Part shown: piece by piece, positions 33,950-46,340 of the stretch
How the letters are laid out: every line of letters begins with the position of its first letter
Numbering within the stretch: position 1 is the stretch's first letter
Assembly (NCBI GenBank): GCA_021904315.1
Contig: CM038918.1
Span: 5,843,349-5,907,348 of the forward strand
Length of the DNA stretch: 64,000 nucleotides
Direction of reading: 5' to 3'
DNA from: Sphagnum magellanicum
Lineage: Eukaryota; Streptophyta; Sphagnopsida; Sphagnales; Sphagnaceae
The notes under the pieces: model-generated
What the model was told of the DNA's origin: nothing
The model's input: only the letters and a program-made list of their open reading frames with translations
Database searches by the model: none
Position numbers and translations under genes: made by a program

Positions 33950-35430
33950 AAGGCTAATTGCAAAACACCCTTTTTTTAATAGTGTTAATGTGGCCAAATG
34001 TAATTGAAATGTAGTCAAATCGAATAATAGTCGCAATATGTGGGGGTGGAAAAGGACAAGATTTTTTCTTGTGATGTTTAGGTTGATCACAGTAACACAA
34101 ACTAACCAACTTGTTGGTTGGTGTTGGTTTGATACAGGTTCGAGTAAGTGAATAGCTTGTTACTTTTCCTAGCCCCATTTTGGAGCTTCAGCACGCCCTT
34201 CTAGTGTTGAAAGCTTGGAGTGTGCCCCAAGTTCCTCACAATTCCATTGTGAGAGTAACCTAGACCCAACTTGAGTCTAACTAAGGACTTGGGAGCGCGT
34301 CATGGGTGGTATAGCCTTGGTGGGTTGACTTCGTGATTATTGACCTAATGGTGTTGGAAAATTCTTTAGGTTGTCCTTGTTGAACCCAAAGGTGACCACC
34401 CATTCCTCCGCCATGTTCATCTCAATCCTTTCTGATGATTGAAACACACTAGCCAAAGTGTGTTGGGTAGGTTGTAATAGAATGACATTTTACACATGAT
34501 GCCTAAGCTCCTTATCCAGAATCCCATATGAAAATTAAACTGCTTGGGCTTTTGTGGAACCTTATGTCACCATGATTAATCTACACATTTGTGCATAGGC
34601 TTCTTATAAGCTCTCATGGGGTTTATGTTGGAAATCTTGCAAACTTAGTAGCTTTTCAGTTGTAAACCTTTGATAATTTTGCTGTAACTCATGGAAAAAT
34701 TCCACAACTACGTTAAATGTAAACAATGGACCCCACATACTAGTGGATGACCTTGCACCACCACCCTGGTAATTCCATCACTTCCAATGGTTCAAGTACC
34801 ATTTGCACTTCAGCTTTCATTTGTCGAACTAATGTTAAGGGTTGTTATTGCACCCTGGGGGCCATAATCCTTCTAATGATAGAAACATAATTAGGAGACC
34901 AATATAGCCACCACTTTTTGATATAAATCTCATGGGCGCATTTGAACTCATGATAGTCATCCATAAGCAACCCTTCCAAATGTTGAAACAAACCTTTCCA
35001 TGCCATGAAAGGTGTGAACAACTAAGGATTATGCATTTGTTGCATATCACACCAACTATCAAATTGCTGGAATCATTGAACTTAATGTTGCCAAACATGT
35101 TCAAATATCGATGGGGCCCTTTGGTGGTTCCATACATTTTTTCCATGTTCCACAATAATGGTGGGGTAACAAACCTTAGAGAAAAATCTATTTTTGAATC
35201 AAAAAAAAATCTTGCATATGATGATGAAAGTGGTGTGGGTGGTTTGAACCGCACCCCCCACCTAATGAAACCACTAGTACTAGTGTCCTTGTCCCTTGAA
35301 TTTTGTGTCACCTTTGTGATGAACCTTAAACAAAACTTTTTTGATTGGGAATTTTGGTCAAAAAACCCTTTTTTATGGTTTTTGTGCCCCCATGTCCAAC
35401 TTGACCAAAGTGCCATTTTGGACAAATCAA
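33950..35430 (-). mobile_element. Decayed LTR-retrotransposon gag relic
   Basis: Minus-strand translations show a retrotransposon gag-type segment (FFHELQQNYQRFTTEKL, LSLQDFQHKPHESL, ILDKELRHHV) and, downstream, a zinc-knuckle-like CYCDQPKHHKKKSC. MAWKGLFQHLE lies upstream of these. The order fits gag followed by its nucleic-acid-binding tail. The reading is broken in several places and no LTRs, protease or polymerase remain nearby. It is an old fossil, older-looking than the Gypsy element at the right edge. Confidence 0.6.
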
Positions 35431-35870
35431 TTTGGACCTAACCATTTGGACTAGGTATTTTTGGTTGGTCTTTTTGATTGGGTTTTTTTTACCAAGTTTT
35501 TTTTATTGAACCATTGTGACAATAAAATAATTTGGGCAACAACCTTATATATATTATTTAAATTATTTAATTTAAACTTAATATGAAAATATTAATTATT
35601 AATTACCCTACTTACCTTACCCTACCTTAGCCACCTACTTAATTAATAAACCTAATAATTAATGCCAAAAATTATTTATTTATTTACGTACCAACCTTAT
35701 GTCCTAGGCTTAGGCTAAGCCATTTAATTTAACTACCTAGGCTAAACCAAGCCACTTAGGCTAAGCCAAGCCCCCTAGGCTAGGCTAAGTAACCTAGGCT
35801 AGGTGGTTTCATAAGCTTTGCAACCTAGGCTACCTAATTAGGTCACCTAAGTAGCCAAGGTAGCCGAGGT
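35390..35870. repeat. TTGACC block followed by CCTAGG-rich block
   Basis: Repeated ttgacc/ttggac motifs at about 35,400-35,460 are followed, after an AT-rich spacer, by dense cctaggcta/aggctaagcc repeats to about 35,870. The same two-part order recurs in the opposite orientation at 39,890-38,530. Confidence 0.65.
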
Positions 35871-38530
35871 TGTAAATGTGGGAATTTGAACTTTTCATCT
35901 TCACATTGAGGAATCAAGTTGTGAGCCATGGATTACAATTCAGTAAATTGTTGAGTTTTAGTTCCATAATTTTCTTTAGTATTAATGATTTGAATTTTTA
36001 TAAACCTCAAAGTAGTAATTATTAATAGTTAAATTATCTTTTGGTTATTTTCAAATGCATTTAAATTGATGTAGTGATTAATTAATTTTAGAACCTAGTA
36101 AACCTTCCAAAGTGCATTATCTTTTTTATGTTGCAAAGAGGTGAAAATGGATGTAGAATTAGATGTGATTTTATTGATATATTAGGAATATAAGCCCATA
36201 ATTAACATTAACATTTTGCCATTACAATATTAAATTAATTTTGTAGAATAATCTTTAGGCACTAATGATGTATTTGTAAGATTTTTAGGATGTAGTCCTA
36301 ATACATCCTTATTCAATCTTCATTTTTATCAAACTCCTAAATAGAATAGAAATTGAATTTGGATACTATCATTTGCACCTAAGTAGCCTCAAGTGAATTA
36401 CGACTTAGTAAACAATTTAGAGGGGATATATCACAACTACAAAAAATTTAGAATGCGATGAATGGTGCGAGTTAGGTATTCGGCTTGATGGTCCATGGAA
36501 AGGGGGTTAATTGGACCTCATAGCCAACAATAATGGCCATCACCGAGAATCCAAATTTGACAATGAAGACAAACATTGTCATCTTCACACTAACACTCTT
36601 CAAACCTTTTTGGCATGGCTCTATAAGTAAGAACAAATTTTAAGTAAATTGCTAAGGCATGTGGGTTAGGAGACAATTGACAATCCCATGCTGAATAATC
36701 GACTTGAGTGCACACCATTCTCTTGGACGGTTATTTTTCGTGTGACCATTGGGAAACATTCACGTTATTTGGTGTTTTCTCAAGCTTTTTTTCTTTAATT
36801 GGTGTAACTAGAGGATTTGAGGGCGTAGCACTATCATCCACCATGATTGAATTTTCACTTACATCAACAAAAACCAAAAGGGTAGTAAGAACAATTTGGT
36901 ACTTACATTCGAAAGGGGGTCAATGCTTTTATTTTAAAAATTAGGGCAGGCATAATGTGTGGCAATGATGGTGGAAGTTCATGAAAACCCTGACATCCTA
37001 GTTTTAATGGATTCGTGAAACCCTAATTTTGATGGTGGATCTAAAAAATACATGAGAATCTTGTAATGAAAATTTTAATTCCAATGTACTATGTATTACA
37101 CAATTAATTAGTACATAATAAATAATGACTATGGGATATAAAAAAGTAAATGGTACATGGAAATGTTATTAATACCATTGAGTTGATTTAGTCAAATGGG
37201 AATTCAAGGATGTTTGCTTATTATTATTAGTAAATTATCCTAATAATTAATTACTTTCAATAATTAAGATGAAAAAGTAGGATGTTAAAGTCAAACGGAT
37301 GAAATTATTAATGATCGAGCTTAAGAACCTAATTAAAATGTCCAGGATAGGGAAAATGATGAATCCTCCAATTCCATTGGTCATGAGGATTATCATCCTA
37401 TTTGGTTGGAGGATGGAACTTTTTTAGTGTTTCATTGCGCACAAGAATTCTCATCCTAAACTCCATTGGAAGGTCAAATCATTTTCAATTTTCATTGGTT
37501 CATGAAGGATGAGGATGCCATTGATTGGAAGGAAGAATTTGCACAACTTCCATTAGATAAGGAGAACAAGTTCAAGGAGGGGTCATGGAAAGCTTGGTGA
37601 CGGGAGTTTATTTTTATCTTATGTTTTTCTTCGAAAGAAGAGGAAAATGAATGTGTGAGAGGAGATATAGTTGTTATGTGTGAAAAAGTGTTATTCATGG
37701 AAGAAAATGTGTGCAAACAAAAGAACATGGAAGGAAGTTGTGTGTAACAAGTAGTCGTAATGAATTTCATGAAGTGATTTCCATGAACAAGCCTTTAAAT
37801 TCTTTATTAAAATAGTTGTTCTTCTTAGATTCACCGTTGGATTTGTTTCGAATTTCATACAATTTTAGTTTACAAGGTTTAGAATGATCTCTCAAAATTT
37901 TTGCTTCATTGGGTTTGCTACAAGGGAGCTACACTTGCCAAAAGTAGATAGGGTTGAAGTCATCTTTTTTTCTCAAATGGTCAAAATAACTTTTAGTTTT
38001 GAAGCATAACTTTTGATTTTAGAAATAAAGATTTATAAGATTTTGCAACATTGTTGCTTTAAAGATTAAATTTTCAACAACCCTATGCATGTTAAATTAA
38101 AAGATTATATGAAAATATCATGAGGAATGGAATGAAGGGGGGTCAACTATTAAGCGTGAACATTGATTAAACATCAACACAATGTTTTTTCACATTTCAT
38201 CATGGTGAGTTTTGATTCTTTCAAAATGTCTTGGTATCCTCCAAGTGGACACAACGCATTAGATTCTTTAATGAATTTCATTATATTCTATTAAACCACC
38301 TTAATTTGTTAAAATACAATTACATGGTAGTTCCACCCCTAAATGAGTTTTGTGAATGCATATCTTCATGTGGAAAGGTGTGTAAGAATTCCTCACACAA
38401 GTCCTTAACCATTGCACCACCACTGCATCAAATGATTTTTTTTGGGCAACATATTGTAATGAACATGATTTTGGACCAACATATTGTATAAATTTCCATG
38501 AATTGTTTTCAACATATTGCATTAAATGAA
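35870..38530. other. Intergenic DNA between two inverted repeat blocks, no gene recognised
   Basis: Largely AT-rich with broken frames; open frames of up to 92 codons match nothing known. At about 38,360-38,440 the minus strand has a GTGGTGCAATGGTTAAGGAC block resembling a tRNA A-box, but no convincing B-box. Confidence 0.5.
38360..38430 (-). repeat. Possible tRNA-derived SINE head
   Basis: Minus-strand GTGGTGCAATGGTTAAGGAC is close to the class II tRNA A-box pattern (GTGG...AGTGGTTAAGG). A matching B-box is not evident, so the call is weak. Confidence 0.25.
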
Positions 38531-39620
38531 CTTGAATTCTTTTACATTATTTACATAAATAGGTAGGTTATAAGCAAGTTAGTTTAGGTAGGTAAGAGGT
38601 ACTTATTAATAAATGCATGTACTTAGGTAACATGTAGGTTATAATTTATTAAGCCTTATAAGTACCTACTAGGTCTAGGTCTATGCTTATAGCTATTTAT
38701 GCTTATGTTATTTAGTAGGTTACGTAGGTACCTATTAACTTATAATTAATAGATCTAGTCTAGGCATATTAGGTGGGTAGTTTAGCTTATTAAATAGGTC
38801 TAGGTTTAAATTACCTACCTAATATTAAGTTAGGCTACCTACCTAGTAGCCTAGGTGGCTTAGCCTATGTTAGCTACATACCTACCTAGTAGGCCTAGGA
38901 GGCCTAGGTTAGGTTAACTTAGGCTACCTAGGTTACGTTACTTACCTAGTAGGCTTAGGTTGCCTGAGTTAGGTTACTTACCTTGTAGGTTTAAGTGGCC
39001 TAAGTTAGGTTACTTATCTAGTAGGCTTAGGTTGCCTAAGTTAGGTTACTTACCTTGTAGGTTTAGGTGGTCTAAGTTAGGCTACATATGTATTTAATAG
39101 GCTTAAATTAAACTACGTACCTTGTAGGTTTAGGTGGCTTATGCTATGTACATAGTTACCAAATAAACCTTGATAACTTAAGTTAAGTTATTTTATACCT
39201 ACTAGGTCTAGGTGGTTCAAGTTATTTGCTTAATTAGTAGGATAGGCTACCTATCTATTAGGCCTAGGTGGCCTATGTTATTTACTTATTAAATTTAATT
39301 TATGTACCTATAGTAGGCCTAGGTTAATAGGCTACCTACATGGCTTATAGGTCTACTTAATAAATTTAGGTCATTTAAGATACCTATTTAGAAGGCTTAC
39401 ACTACTTAGTTATAGGCTACTTAATAGTCTTAAACTACGTCTTAAACACCCTATTAAATAGGTCTAGGTTAGGTTATTTAGCTAAGTTATTAGTTAGATT
39501 ATTACTTAACAAATAACCTATTAGCTTAATTATGTTAGGCTAGATAGGTAATCTAGGCCTAATTAACCTATTAGTTATGTTAAGTTAGGTAGGTAGCCTG
39601 GGCTTAACAAGTAGGTTAAG
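38530..39620. repeat. CCTAGG/TAGGTTA-rich complex repeat, about 1.1 kb
   Basis: Irregular repeats of ctaggt, aggtta, gtaggcttaggt and ggcctaggtgg. Sub-repeats of about 60 bp occur (taggtggcctaagttaggttac-like blocks near 38,990 and 39,060). The array is a variation on the palindromic core CCTAGG rather than a strict tandem repeat. Confidence 0.8.
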
Positions 39621-39900
39621 TCATCAAATGAGTATGGTCAATTTGACTAAAGGTCAAATCAAGATGGTCAAATTGACTAAACCCTATCCATTCAATACGG
39701 CTAATTTGATTAAGTAATGGCCATTTTGATGTACATTTGTCTATTTTGACTAGATATTTGATTTGATACTTGGTCAAAAAGGTTGCTTTAGTCAAATGTA
39801 CTAGTAAAATGTAATATGTGGTTTTCATGCCCCAAACCTTTAGTCAAAATGGACACACCTTTTGGTCAATGTGGACACTTCGGTCAAGTTGGTCTTCTAA
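39620..39900. repeat. GGTCAA-rich block
   Basis: ggtcaa/gtcaaa/ttgac motifs recur at least ten times in 280 bp. It adjoins the CCTAGG array and mirrors the TTGACC block at 35.4 kb in inverted orientation. Confidence 0.7.
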
Positions 39901-42600
39901 TAGGTCGCTTTTTCTTATAGTGATGAATCATGACAAGAATTCAAATCCACCGCTTTTGTTAATGGTGTGACATTCCACCACATGTAAAATGTAAAAAATA
40001 TAACTCACCAACACAATGTTGAATTGCCAAATGTTTAGTACAAAAAATTGGTTACAAACACCTAATGCCCTGGAATAAACCTTTAAAAGTGTTTATCTCC
40101 AACTAAGCTAAAAACTCCCACGCTAAAAGTGTTCCTCACTAGGAATTAATTCCATTGAAAGTTCTCGATCTTGCCTTGGTATGGGTGAGGATTGAACTCC
40201 CAAAGTTGGATGGTAAATAATTCCACAATTGTTAAATCAACCTCTGGCCTTCAAAACTTTTTATCTTCAAAACTTTTGTAGCTTCACACACATGTAATTA
40301 TCCTTTCAAAAAACTCAATGGTATAGATGGTTTGTTAATCCGACTCTGTATGTGAAAGGTATAAATTTTCAAAGAAATTCAAAATGAAAATTAAAAAATG
40401 AGAATAAAAATGAATTAAAATGGAAAAATTTGTTCAGTTGTAGGGTCAAATCGTCTAGTGTACATTCATAGGTGGGTTGTTCATTAATTAGTCTACAACA
40501 TGATCATTAACCCTTATTCGAATTCACCCACTAGTTACCCCTAATGAAATGGATGATTATTTTCATCCAAAATTTGGATGAATTCCTTCAAATGGATGAA
40601 TTTTTTATAAAAAAAATGTTGGTAGATTCGGATTGGTGCTAAACTTGCACTTTAGGTTCGAAAATTTTGAAAAGAAATGAAAAATAAAAAGGGAGGTCTG
40701 AATTGTACCCCTTGACCTTCCTTATCCCCAGCCTCCCCTGGACCTCATGAACTTCCCAACCCGCCAAACTTGGTAGGTTTGGGAGGAGGCTTGAGTGAAT
40801 TGAGAGTTCATGGCGATGGTTTTTTTTTTTTTTTTTTTCCTTCCTTCCTTCCTTCTCCTTCTTTCCTTATTTCTTCTTTTTCTTCCTTGAGCTACAACTA
40901 CATGCTACAATTCTTCCTCCTTTTTTGTTGTTGTTTGTTGCCTTTTGCTGTAGCTCCAACAAAAAAGGCAAGCATGGTGGGGAGCTCTTTTCCCTACCTT
41001 TTCTTGTTCCCACATTGTAGTTGTAGTTACATTACAAATAATAAGATTGATTAAGGGCGACGAGTGCCCCTACTTCTCCTTGTGAATTGGCGTTGATGGC
41101 TAGGTAACTAGGAGTTCAAGTTTTTGGCGATGGTGGTGGCAGCTCTGGCTGCCATTGTCATTAAAGATGATGTAGGGAAAAGAAAAGAAAAGAAAAGAAA
41201 AGAAAATACAAAACACCATTTTCATCATGTAAACTTCTTCAGCTCAAAAAGAAGACCAAGATCTGTGAACAAATGATGTTTGCACCACAAACAAAGCTCC
41301 TACACAATTAACTTGTAATAACACAAACAACACACAACTACTCAACATTTGCTACTAATCAAATCCCATGCATAACAACACAAAAAATTTTCAGTGCTAA
41401 ATAACTATAGCCTAGTTGTAGCATAAAAAAACTACTTAGATTTTTGGTGATTCAAAAATTTGTTCATTTGCAACAACACAAGAATTCAAGCCCAAAACAT
41501 AGAAAACTAAAACACTTGCATAACAAAGAAAATTGCAAAGCAAAAACTATGCTTTGGAACCTCAAATCGCCAAAAGTGATTTGAAGTCATATAAGATGGG
41601 ATTATATTCTATGATAAATATTTTGAACTTTGTTCACACATGAATTGGTTTGAGATTAACTAATTAGCTTAATTAATCCAATTTATCTTTAATTAGTTAG
41701 GACTTAACTAAACAATTAAATTAACACACCTGACAACAATACCCCATAGGCATCTATTAAATCTAAGCAATTGGGTGACATTAAAATCTTTATTGTCCAA
41801 TAAATATACAATTTATGGCCCAAGATATTATTCAACCCAATGTTTTTATAAAAATTTTGTGATGTTGCTCAAGTGAAGATAGTTTGTAAGTATATTTAGC
41901 TAAATTTGGTAATATTCAAAATATGAAAGTATAAAACCTTAAACACCTTTTCATATTGTAAGCAATTGTTATGATTTTTGAAGACTTTAAATTTATAAAA
42001 AAATTTGACAAAATTTTCCCCAAAGAACAGGGAATTTGTGACAAAATATTCATTTTTGAAAATATTTTTTGAAAAATGGCGAAAATTAACCCAAAAAAAT
42101 CATTGATTCAACTTTTCAAATAAATTCACTACTTTGAATTTGTTGAGGTTTTTGATTAGTTCAATGTAATGCAATAAATGATACATCAATCTTGAAATTA
42201 TACTTCTAAAAGTTTATGAGTGGGAGCTGGGTAATTCTTATTATTAAACTAAACTAATATAAAGGAAAAATTTGCCACATGTGGTGAACATGCTTTAGGG
42301 TTCAATTTGTTTCAAATTCAACTTATATCTGTTAAAGTCATTTTGGTTTCAAATTGAGCCCCTGAGTTCACCCTAATGGGCTCACCCAGTGACTTGCTGG
42401 GAACCAGAATTCGCCCTGGCCTGTCTGTTCTCTAATACATTGTTCTTGGTCTATTGTCTAGAGTGGGTAAGTGGTCTTAGTTCTTACTTAACCCTACATA
42501 AGGGTAGCTCTTTTTTACCACAAATTTGGGATCCAAGGCATAATCATATTCCATATATCCTTGTAGGGTTTTTGATTTTTGGGTTTTGAAACATGATTTC
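39900..42600. other. Intergenic DNA with simple repeats, no gene recognised
   Basis: A poly-T run (40,820-40,838) passes into a CCTT run to about 40,855, and a GAAAA run lies at about 41,176-41,206. Open frames here are composed of these runs. Nothing else specific is seen. Confidence 0.5.
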
Positions 42601-42610
42601 CTCCTATTTG

Positions 42611-43210
42611 GGCCTCTATTGGTGTTCATTACATCCCTCCATAGGGTGTTCATTGTTTCCCAAGCCCACCCATAAACATGAAAAATTACAGAATATAACA
42701 GGAGAGAGAGTATTTAAAAGCCACCACACTAGCTAGCCAATCATTCCGATTGACCAATCAAAAGTAGTACTTTTTATTTATTGGGCCTTGTGAAGACCAC
42801 TGTATCCAATGGAAATTTACAGGTCTAAACTCATTTTGTCACTCTATTTGAAAGCTCTACTTCATCCAAAGTACACTGTACAGGCCATTTTACTGCTCTG
42901 GGTGACTTTAGAGCATATCCATGCACACTACCCTATTTTGGCCTCTATTTGCATGTGCCACAATCAACACACAATGTTAATTATTCTTCCATTCCCATAA
43001 ACATGAAAATGTGGATAGTATATAGTGACAAACTATTTAAATGTCACCACCTTGGCCAATCAAAAACAGTCATTTCTGTAGTAGCCCTCTTGGAGGGGCA
43101 CTGTACACCTTGCTAAAGTACAGGCCCAAACTAAGCTTCACACTATTTGAGTACTATACTTCATCCAAATTGTGGTGTAGAGGCCATTTTATTGCTGTGG
43201 ATGGGGGGAT
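42611..43210. repeat. Tandem duplication of a ~329-bp unit with CCAAT and TATTTAA motifs
   Basis: The two copies start with ggcctctatt at 42,611 and 42,940. Shared blocks in order: cccataaacatgaaaa, tatttaaa(a/t)g(c/t)c, accac, gccaatcaa-type, tactgtac/cactgtac, tacaggtc/tacaggcc, tcacactatttga-type, acttcatccaaa, aggccattttactgct-type. A more diverged third copy appears at about 47,780-48,010. Each unit has a TATA-like TATTTAA and a CCAATCA, reminiscent of a promoter or LTR, but no transcript or partner repeat is identified. Confidence 0.65.
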
Positions 43211-43247
43211 GCTTAAGCTGGCTATATGGTCAGGTGAGAAGCTCTAG

Positions 43248-43520
43248 AGTTGTAGAAAAATCAGCTTAGGAGGAGGAGGAGGAGGAGGAGGGGCAATCTG
43301 GGAAAATGTTTGGACCATTGAGAAAACTGTTTTCCTTGGAAGCTGAATTCTCTAAATTAAGTTCAGATATATGCAATGGTGGATGCTCATTCTCAATATA
43401 GAATTTGCACATCAAAAGGTTTTGTAAACTGTGAGATGGGTTTGTGAAGAAGCTTAATTTAGCTGTAGAAAATCAGCTTAGGAAGAACAGGAGAGGAAAA
43501 TCTGGATTTAATTGGGAATT
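43248..43520. repeat. Diverged direct repeat with (GGA)n tract
   Basis: tgtagaaaaatcagcttagg at 43,251 and tgtagaaaatcagcttagg at 43,464 head two similar stretches about 213 bp apart. The first holds a GGA run at 43,268-43,292. Confidence 0.5.
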
Positions 43521-43990
43521 TGACAATTGGAATTTGTGCATTGTAATTTTTCTTCCTCGGTGTAGCTGGTTTTGAGCTGTCAAGTAGCTTTAAGAGTTCA
43601 GCTCTTTTAGCAGAATAGTATATCACAGTTTGACAAGAGGCAGTTGAACTATGGATAGAGAGATTTTGCATAAAGATCTTGCCTGTCTAAAGCTTTTCAA
43701 TTTGGGAAGCTTTAATATAATTTCTTTAGAATTTTTGGAGAGTTTGTGGTCTTCTCAAAGGTCATACACTCAGTTTGCCTGCAGACACATGAAACCTTCA
43801 TTGCATGCTCACTTATCAGCTCCAGACTATCCACTCAATTCTCAATCCACAAATGAGACATGAACATGGCGGGATTTGTAGGTGCTGGGAAGTGATATTT
43901 AACAGTGTTTAGAATTATAGAGATGTCGCTACCTCTAGATCTCTTGCAATGTTGGATCATTTGTATGGGTTCACTGCAAAGATGGTATGC

Positions 43991-44020
43991 AGCCTGGTGG
44001 ACTGTGCATACCACCAGGCT
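43991..44020. repeat. Perfect 10-bp hairpin
   Basis: AGCCTGGTGG and CCACCAGGCT flank the ten-base loop actgtgcata. It ends 17 bases before a telomere-like repeat. Confidence 0.8.
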
Positions 44021-44037
44021 CAATTCTCTGCTATTGC

Positions 44038-44067
44038 CTAAACCCTAAACCCTAAACTCTAAACCCA
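44038..44067. repeat. Interstitial telomere-like repeat (CCCTAAA)n
   Basis: About four units of the plant telomere repeat, one with a substitution, in the C-rich strand orientation. Too short and internal to be a chromosome end. Confidence 0.85.
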
Positions 44068-45486
44068 TGAGGGTTTTGAGGAAATTTTTTATGCTCACCT
44101 GCTATGCAACAGATCATAATTGGTCATAATCAGACTCTTTGCAACTTAGTGCTGTGGTGGTGCTGTGGATGTTTAGACTGCATCCACAAAAGAAAAAATG
44201 TTGGGGATAGCACATTTTTCTAGAAATGCCATCCACTCTGCTTTGAAGTTCACTGAGTCTCGCTCTTGTCATGTGGATCATGCAGAACACCTTGATTATC
44301 CCACTTGTAAGCAAGCTGTCCAGAAGTTGCTTCACCTTTAAAAGTTCATGTCCACAGAGTATTTGAGGTGGTGCCAGATCAGGGTGTAGCTGATGATGCA
44401 TCCAGTTGAGACCATATCTGTTGGTAGCCCAAATGTTCATGTTTGTAGAGCATACTAGGGGGACCTCCTGAACTTTGCAGATGAGAATGCATCTAGTTGA
44501 GACCATAGTTGGTATGCAAAAATGCTCTCTTAATACACATCTAGGAGCTTCATGCTGAAATAATTTGGGCAGAAATGCAGGCAGTGGAATTGAGCAACAG
44601 AAAGCCGATTGAGATTCCTTATAACAAGGGGCATAGGACGTTTACAAGTAAATTCTTGTGAAGCTGCATGATGGGTGATCCTAGCATAGCAACTAGGTGA
44701 GACATCCATACTTTTCCATTGAATTGATTCATCAACAATCATGCAAAAATGTTACGAATCTACGATGCCTTGTCTTCTGGGTAAATCAGATTGCTAGTGA
44801 GGTTGATAGAATTGGCTTGAAGCTGAGGTCTGGACAGTCTAGTAGAAATATATTATAACCAGAAAATGATTTCACTAGATAATTGCTCACTGCCATAACT
44901 TTCACGCCTATGGACTGCCATTTTGCAATTGCTTACAAATTTGGAACTCTTGTACATGTATGTGCATATATGCCCAACTCACACATACTGGAATTGCTTT
45001 TACACTCACAGACAATCACAACCACATGGTCTCATTACATACATCTATCAGCTGGTCTCTCTCTTTTATGTAGGAAACAGCACACATGGTTACAGTTGAC
45101 AAAAGTTTTAGTATAGACAACGAGCAGGAATTCATTTTGCTCCTAAACTTTCATCCACACTACATGAAACAGGCAGTCTTCCATTTACCATTCTTGCCCT
45201 TTATTATCATGTCAGACATGATCAAAGAAAACTTTCAAAGAGGAATTATAATTTGGGAAAAGCTAATTTGATATGGCCATATTACAATTAAGCATAGTGG
45301 AAATCGCCAACAATAATGCACATCAAGTCCAATTTTACCAATTGTCATATAGCATCAGACTTTCAAGCACAAATATCTGAAGTCATTTGCAAACAACTCT
45401 GATATGTTATCACAAGTTTCATAACAAAAGCAACAAGTAGTCTAAATCACTGAGGCTTTCACTGCGGTCTGAAAATTAGAAACTCT

Positions 45487-45573
45487 TCTACCAAGATTTA
45501 GACATTCAAACTTCCTGACATTTAGACATTCAAATATACTTGACACAAGTTTGATTGTCTAAATCTTGGTAGA
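45487..45573. repeat. Near-perfect 26-bp inverted repeat (hairpin)
   Basis: The arm at 45,487-45,512 begins TCTACCAAGATTTAGACA and pairs with 45,548-45,573 with one mismatch across a loop of 35 bases. A third, degraded copy of the arm lies at about 45,600-45,627, and a partial gacatttagacattcaaa duplicate lies in the loop. It could be a small MITE or a small-RNA hairpin. Confidence 0.75.
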
Positions 45574-46074
45574 AAATACATTTTGTATGTATCAGCTTGT
45601 TATGTCTAAGCCTTAGTAGAAAATAAGTTTTGTACAATTTGTCAAATATACAACTTGTTAAGCTTACAGTCACTAGAACAAAAGTATCATAAAAGACATA
45701 CATCTGTCATGAACTACTCTTGTCATATCCATTGACTCCTAAACAATTATCTTATCTAATTACATATAGCTTTCATTGCCTTTGTTGGAATTGTTTGACA
45801 TTCATCATAAACATTTTATGCAATCCCAATTTGAACCATGTTTGTGTAATGTGTGTTACTATCTTGTCCTCATAAAAAATAGCACCATATGATTAGCAGA
45901 AAGATACAATCATATGTCAAGCTTCAATGATGATTTTTTCAATTTAAATTCACGTATGGTGCAAAAAAATTGGTACTAGATTAGATTCCACATGCATATC
46001 CAGACATTACATCTTCCAATTGTGTATCACAATCTAAAACATGTTCTGAGGAGGCCTTGATGATCATCAAGCTA

Positions 46075-46340
46075 TGCTTGATGCTTGATGGACTTGATCA
46101 ACCATTCCGCCATTCCAATTAGAATGTGTAAGATGCATTTGTGCAAGGCCTTGGTTCTTGTTACCATAGTTTGCATGGTTCCCCAAAACTTTGCTACTTT
46201 TTCTCTTGTTGTGTCAATTGGTACAACCTGGATTAGATTATTTCTTCTTCCCAAAAATCTTGTTGATGTGGCAAACCCATGGGCATACCAGTTAGAATAG
46301 TGGCTACGAAGCCATATGTATTGTAGAAATAGATTCAATT
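46075..46340 (-). mobile_element. Decayed Ty3/Gypsy integrase fragment
   Basis: The minus strand encodes VVPIDTTREKVAKFWG and GMAEWLIKSIKH, the latter close to GMAERMIKTIKH of the integrase core of the element at the right edge. It is a short isolated relic, broken, with no accompanying domains or LTRs. It appears to derive from a different and older insertion. Confidence 0.6.

Larger units (their letters stand above)
43210..46070. other. Intergenic DNA of moderate GC, no gene recognised
   Basis: Less AT-rich than the preceding tract. Open frames up to 130 codons (44,114-44,506, minus) show no recognised domain. The repeats and hairpins listed separately are the only structure seen. Confidence 0.5.

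Noticed and set aside
34932-35441. 169-codon plus-strand open frame
   Set aside because: It lies antisense over the gag relic on the minus strand, and its translation has no recognised domain; a shadow frame.
40770-41054. 94-codon open frame with a phenylalanine run
   Set aside because: It is created by a poly-T run and a CCTT microsatellite.
44038-44067. Telomere repeat as evidence for a chromosome end
   Set aside because: Only about four units, with unrelated sequence continuing on both sides.
44114-44506. 130-codon minus-strand open frame in moderate-GC DNA
   Set aside because: No recognisable domain, no supporting splice partners, and the neighbouring sequence is repeat-rich.
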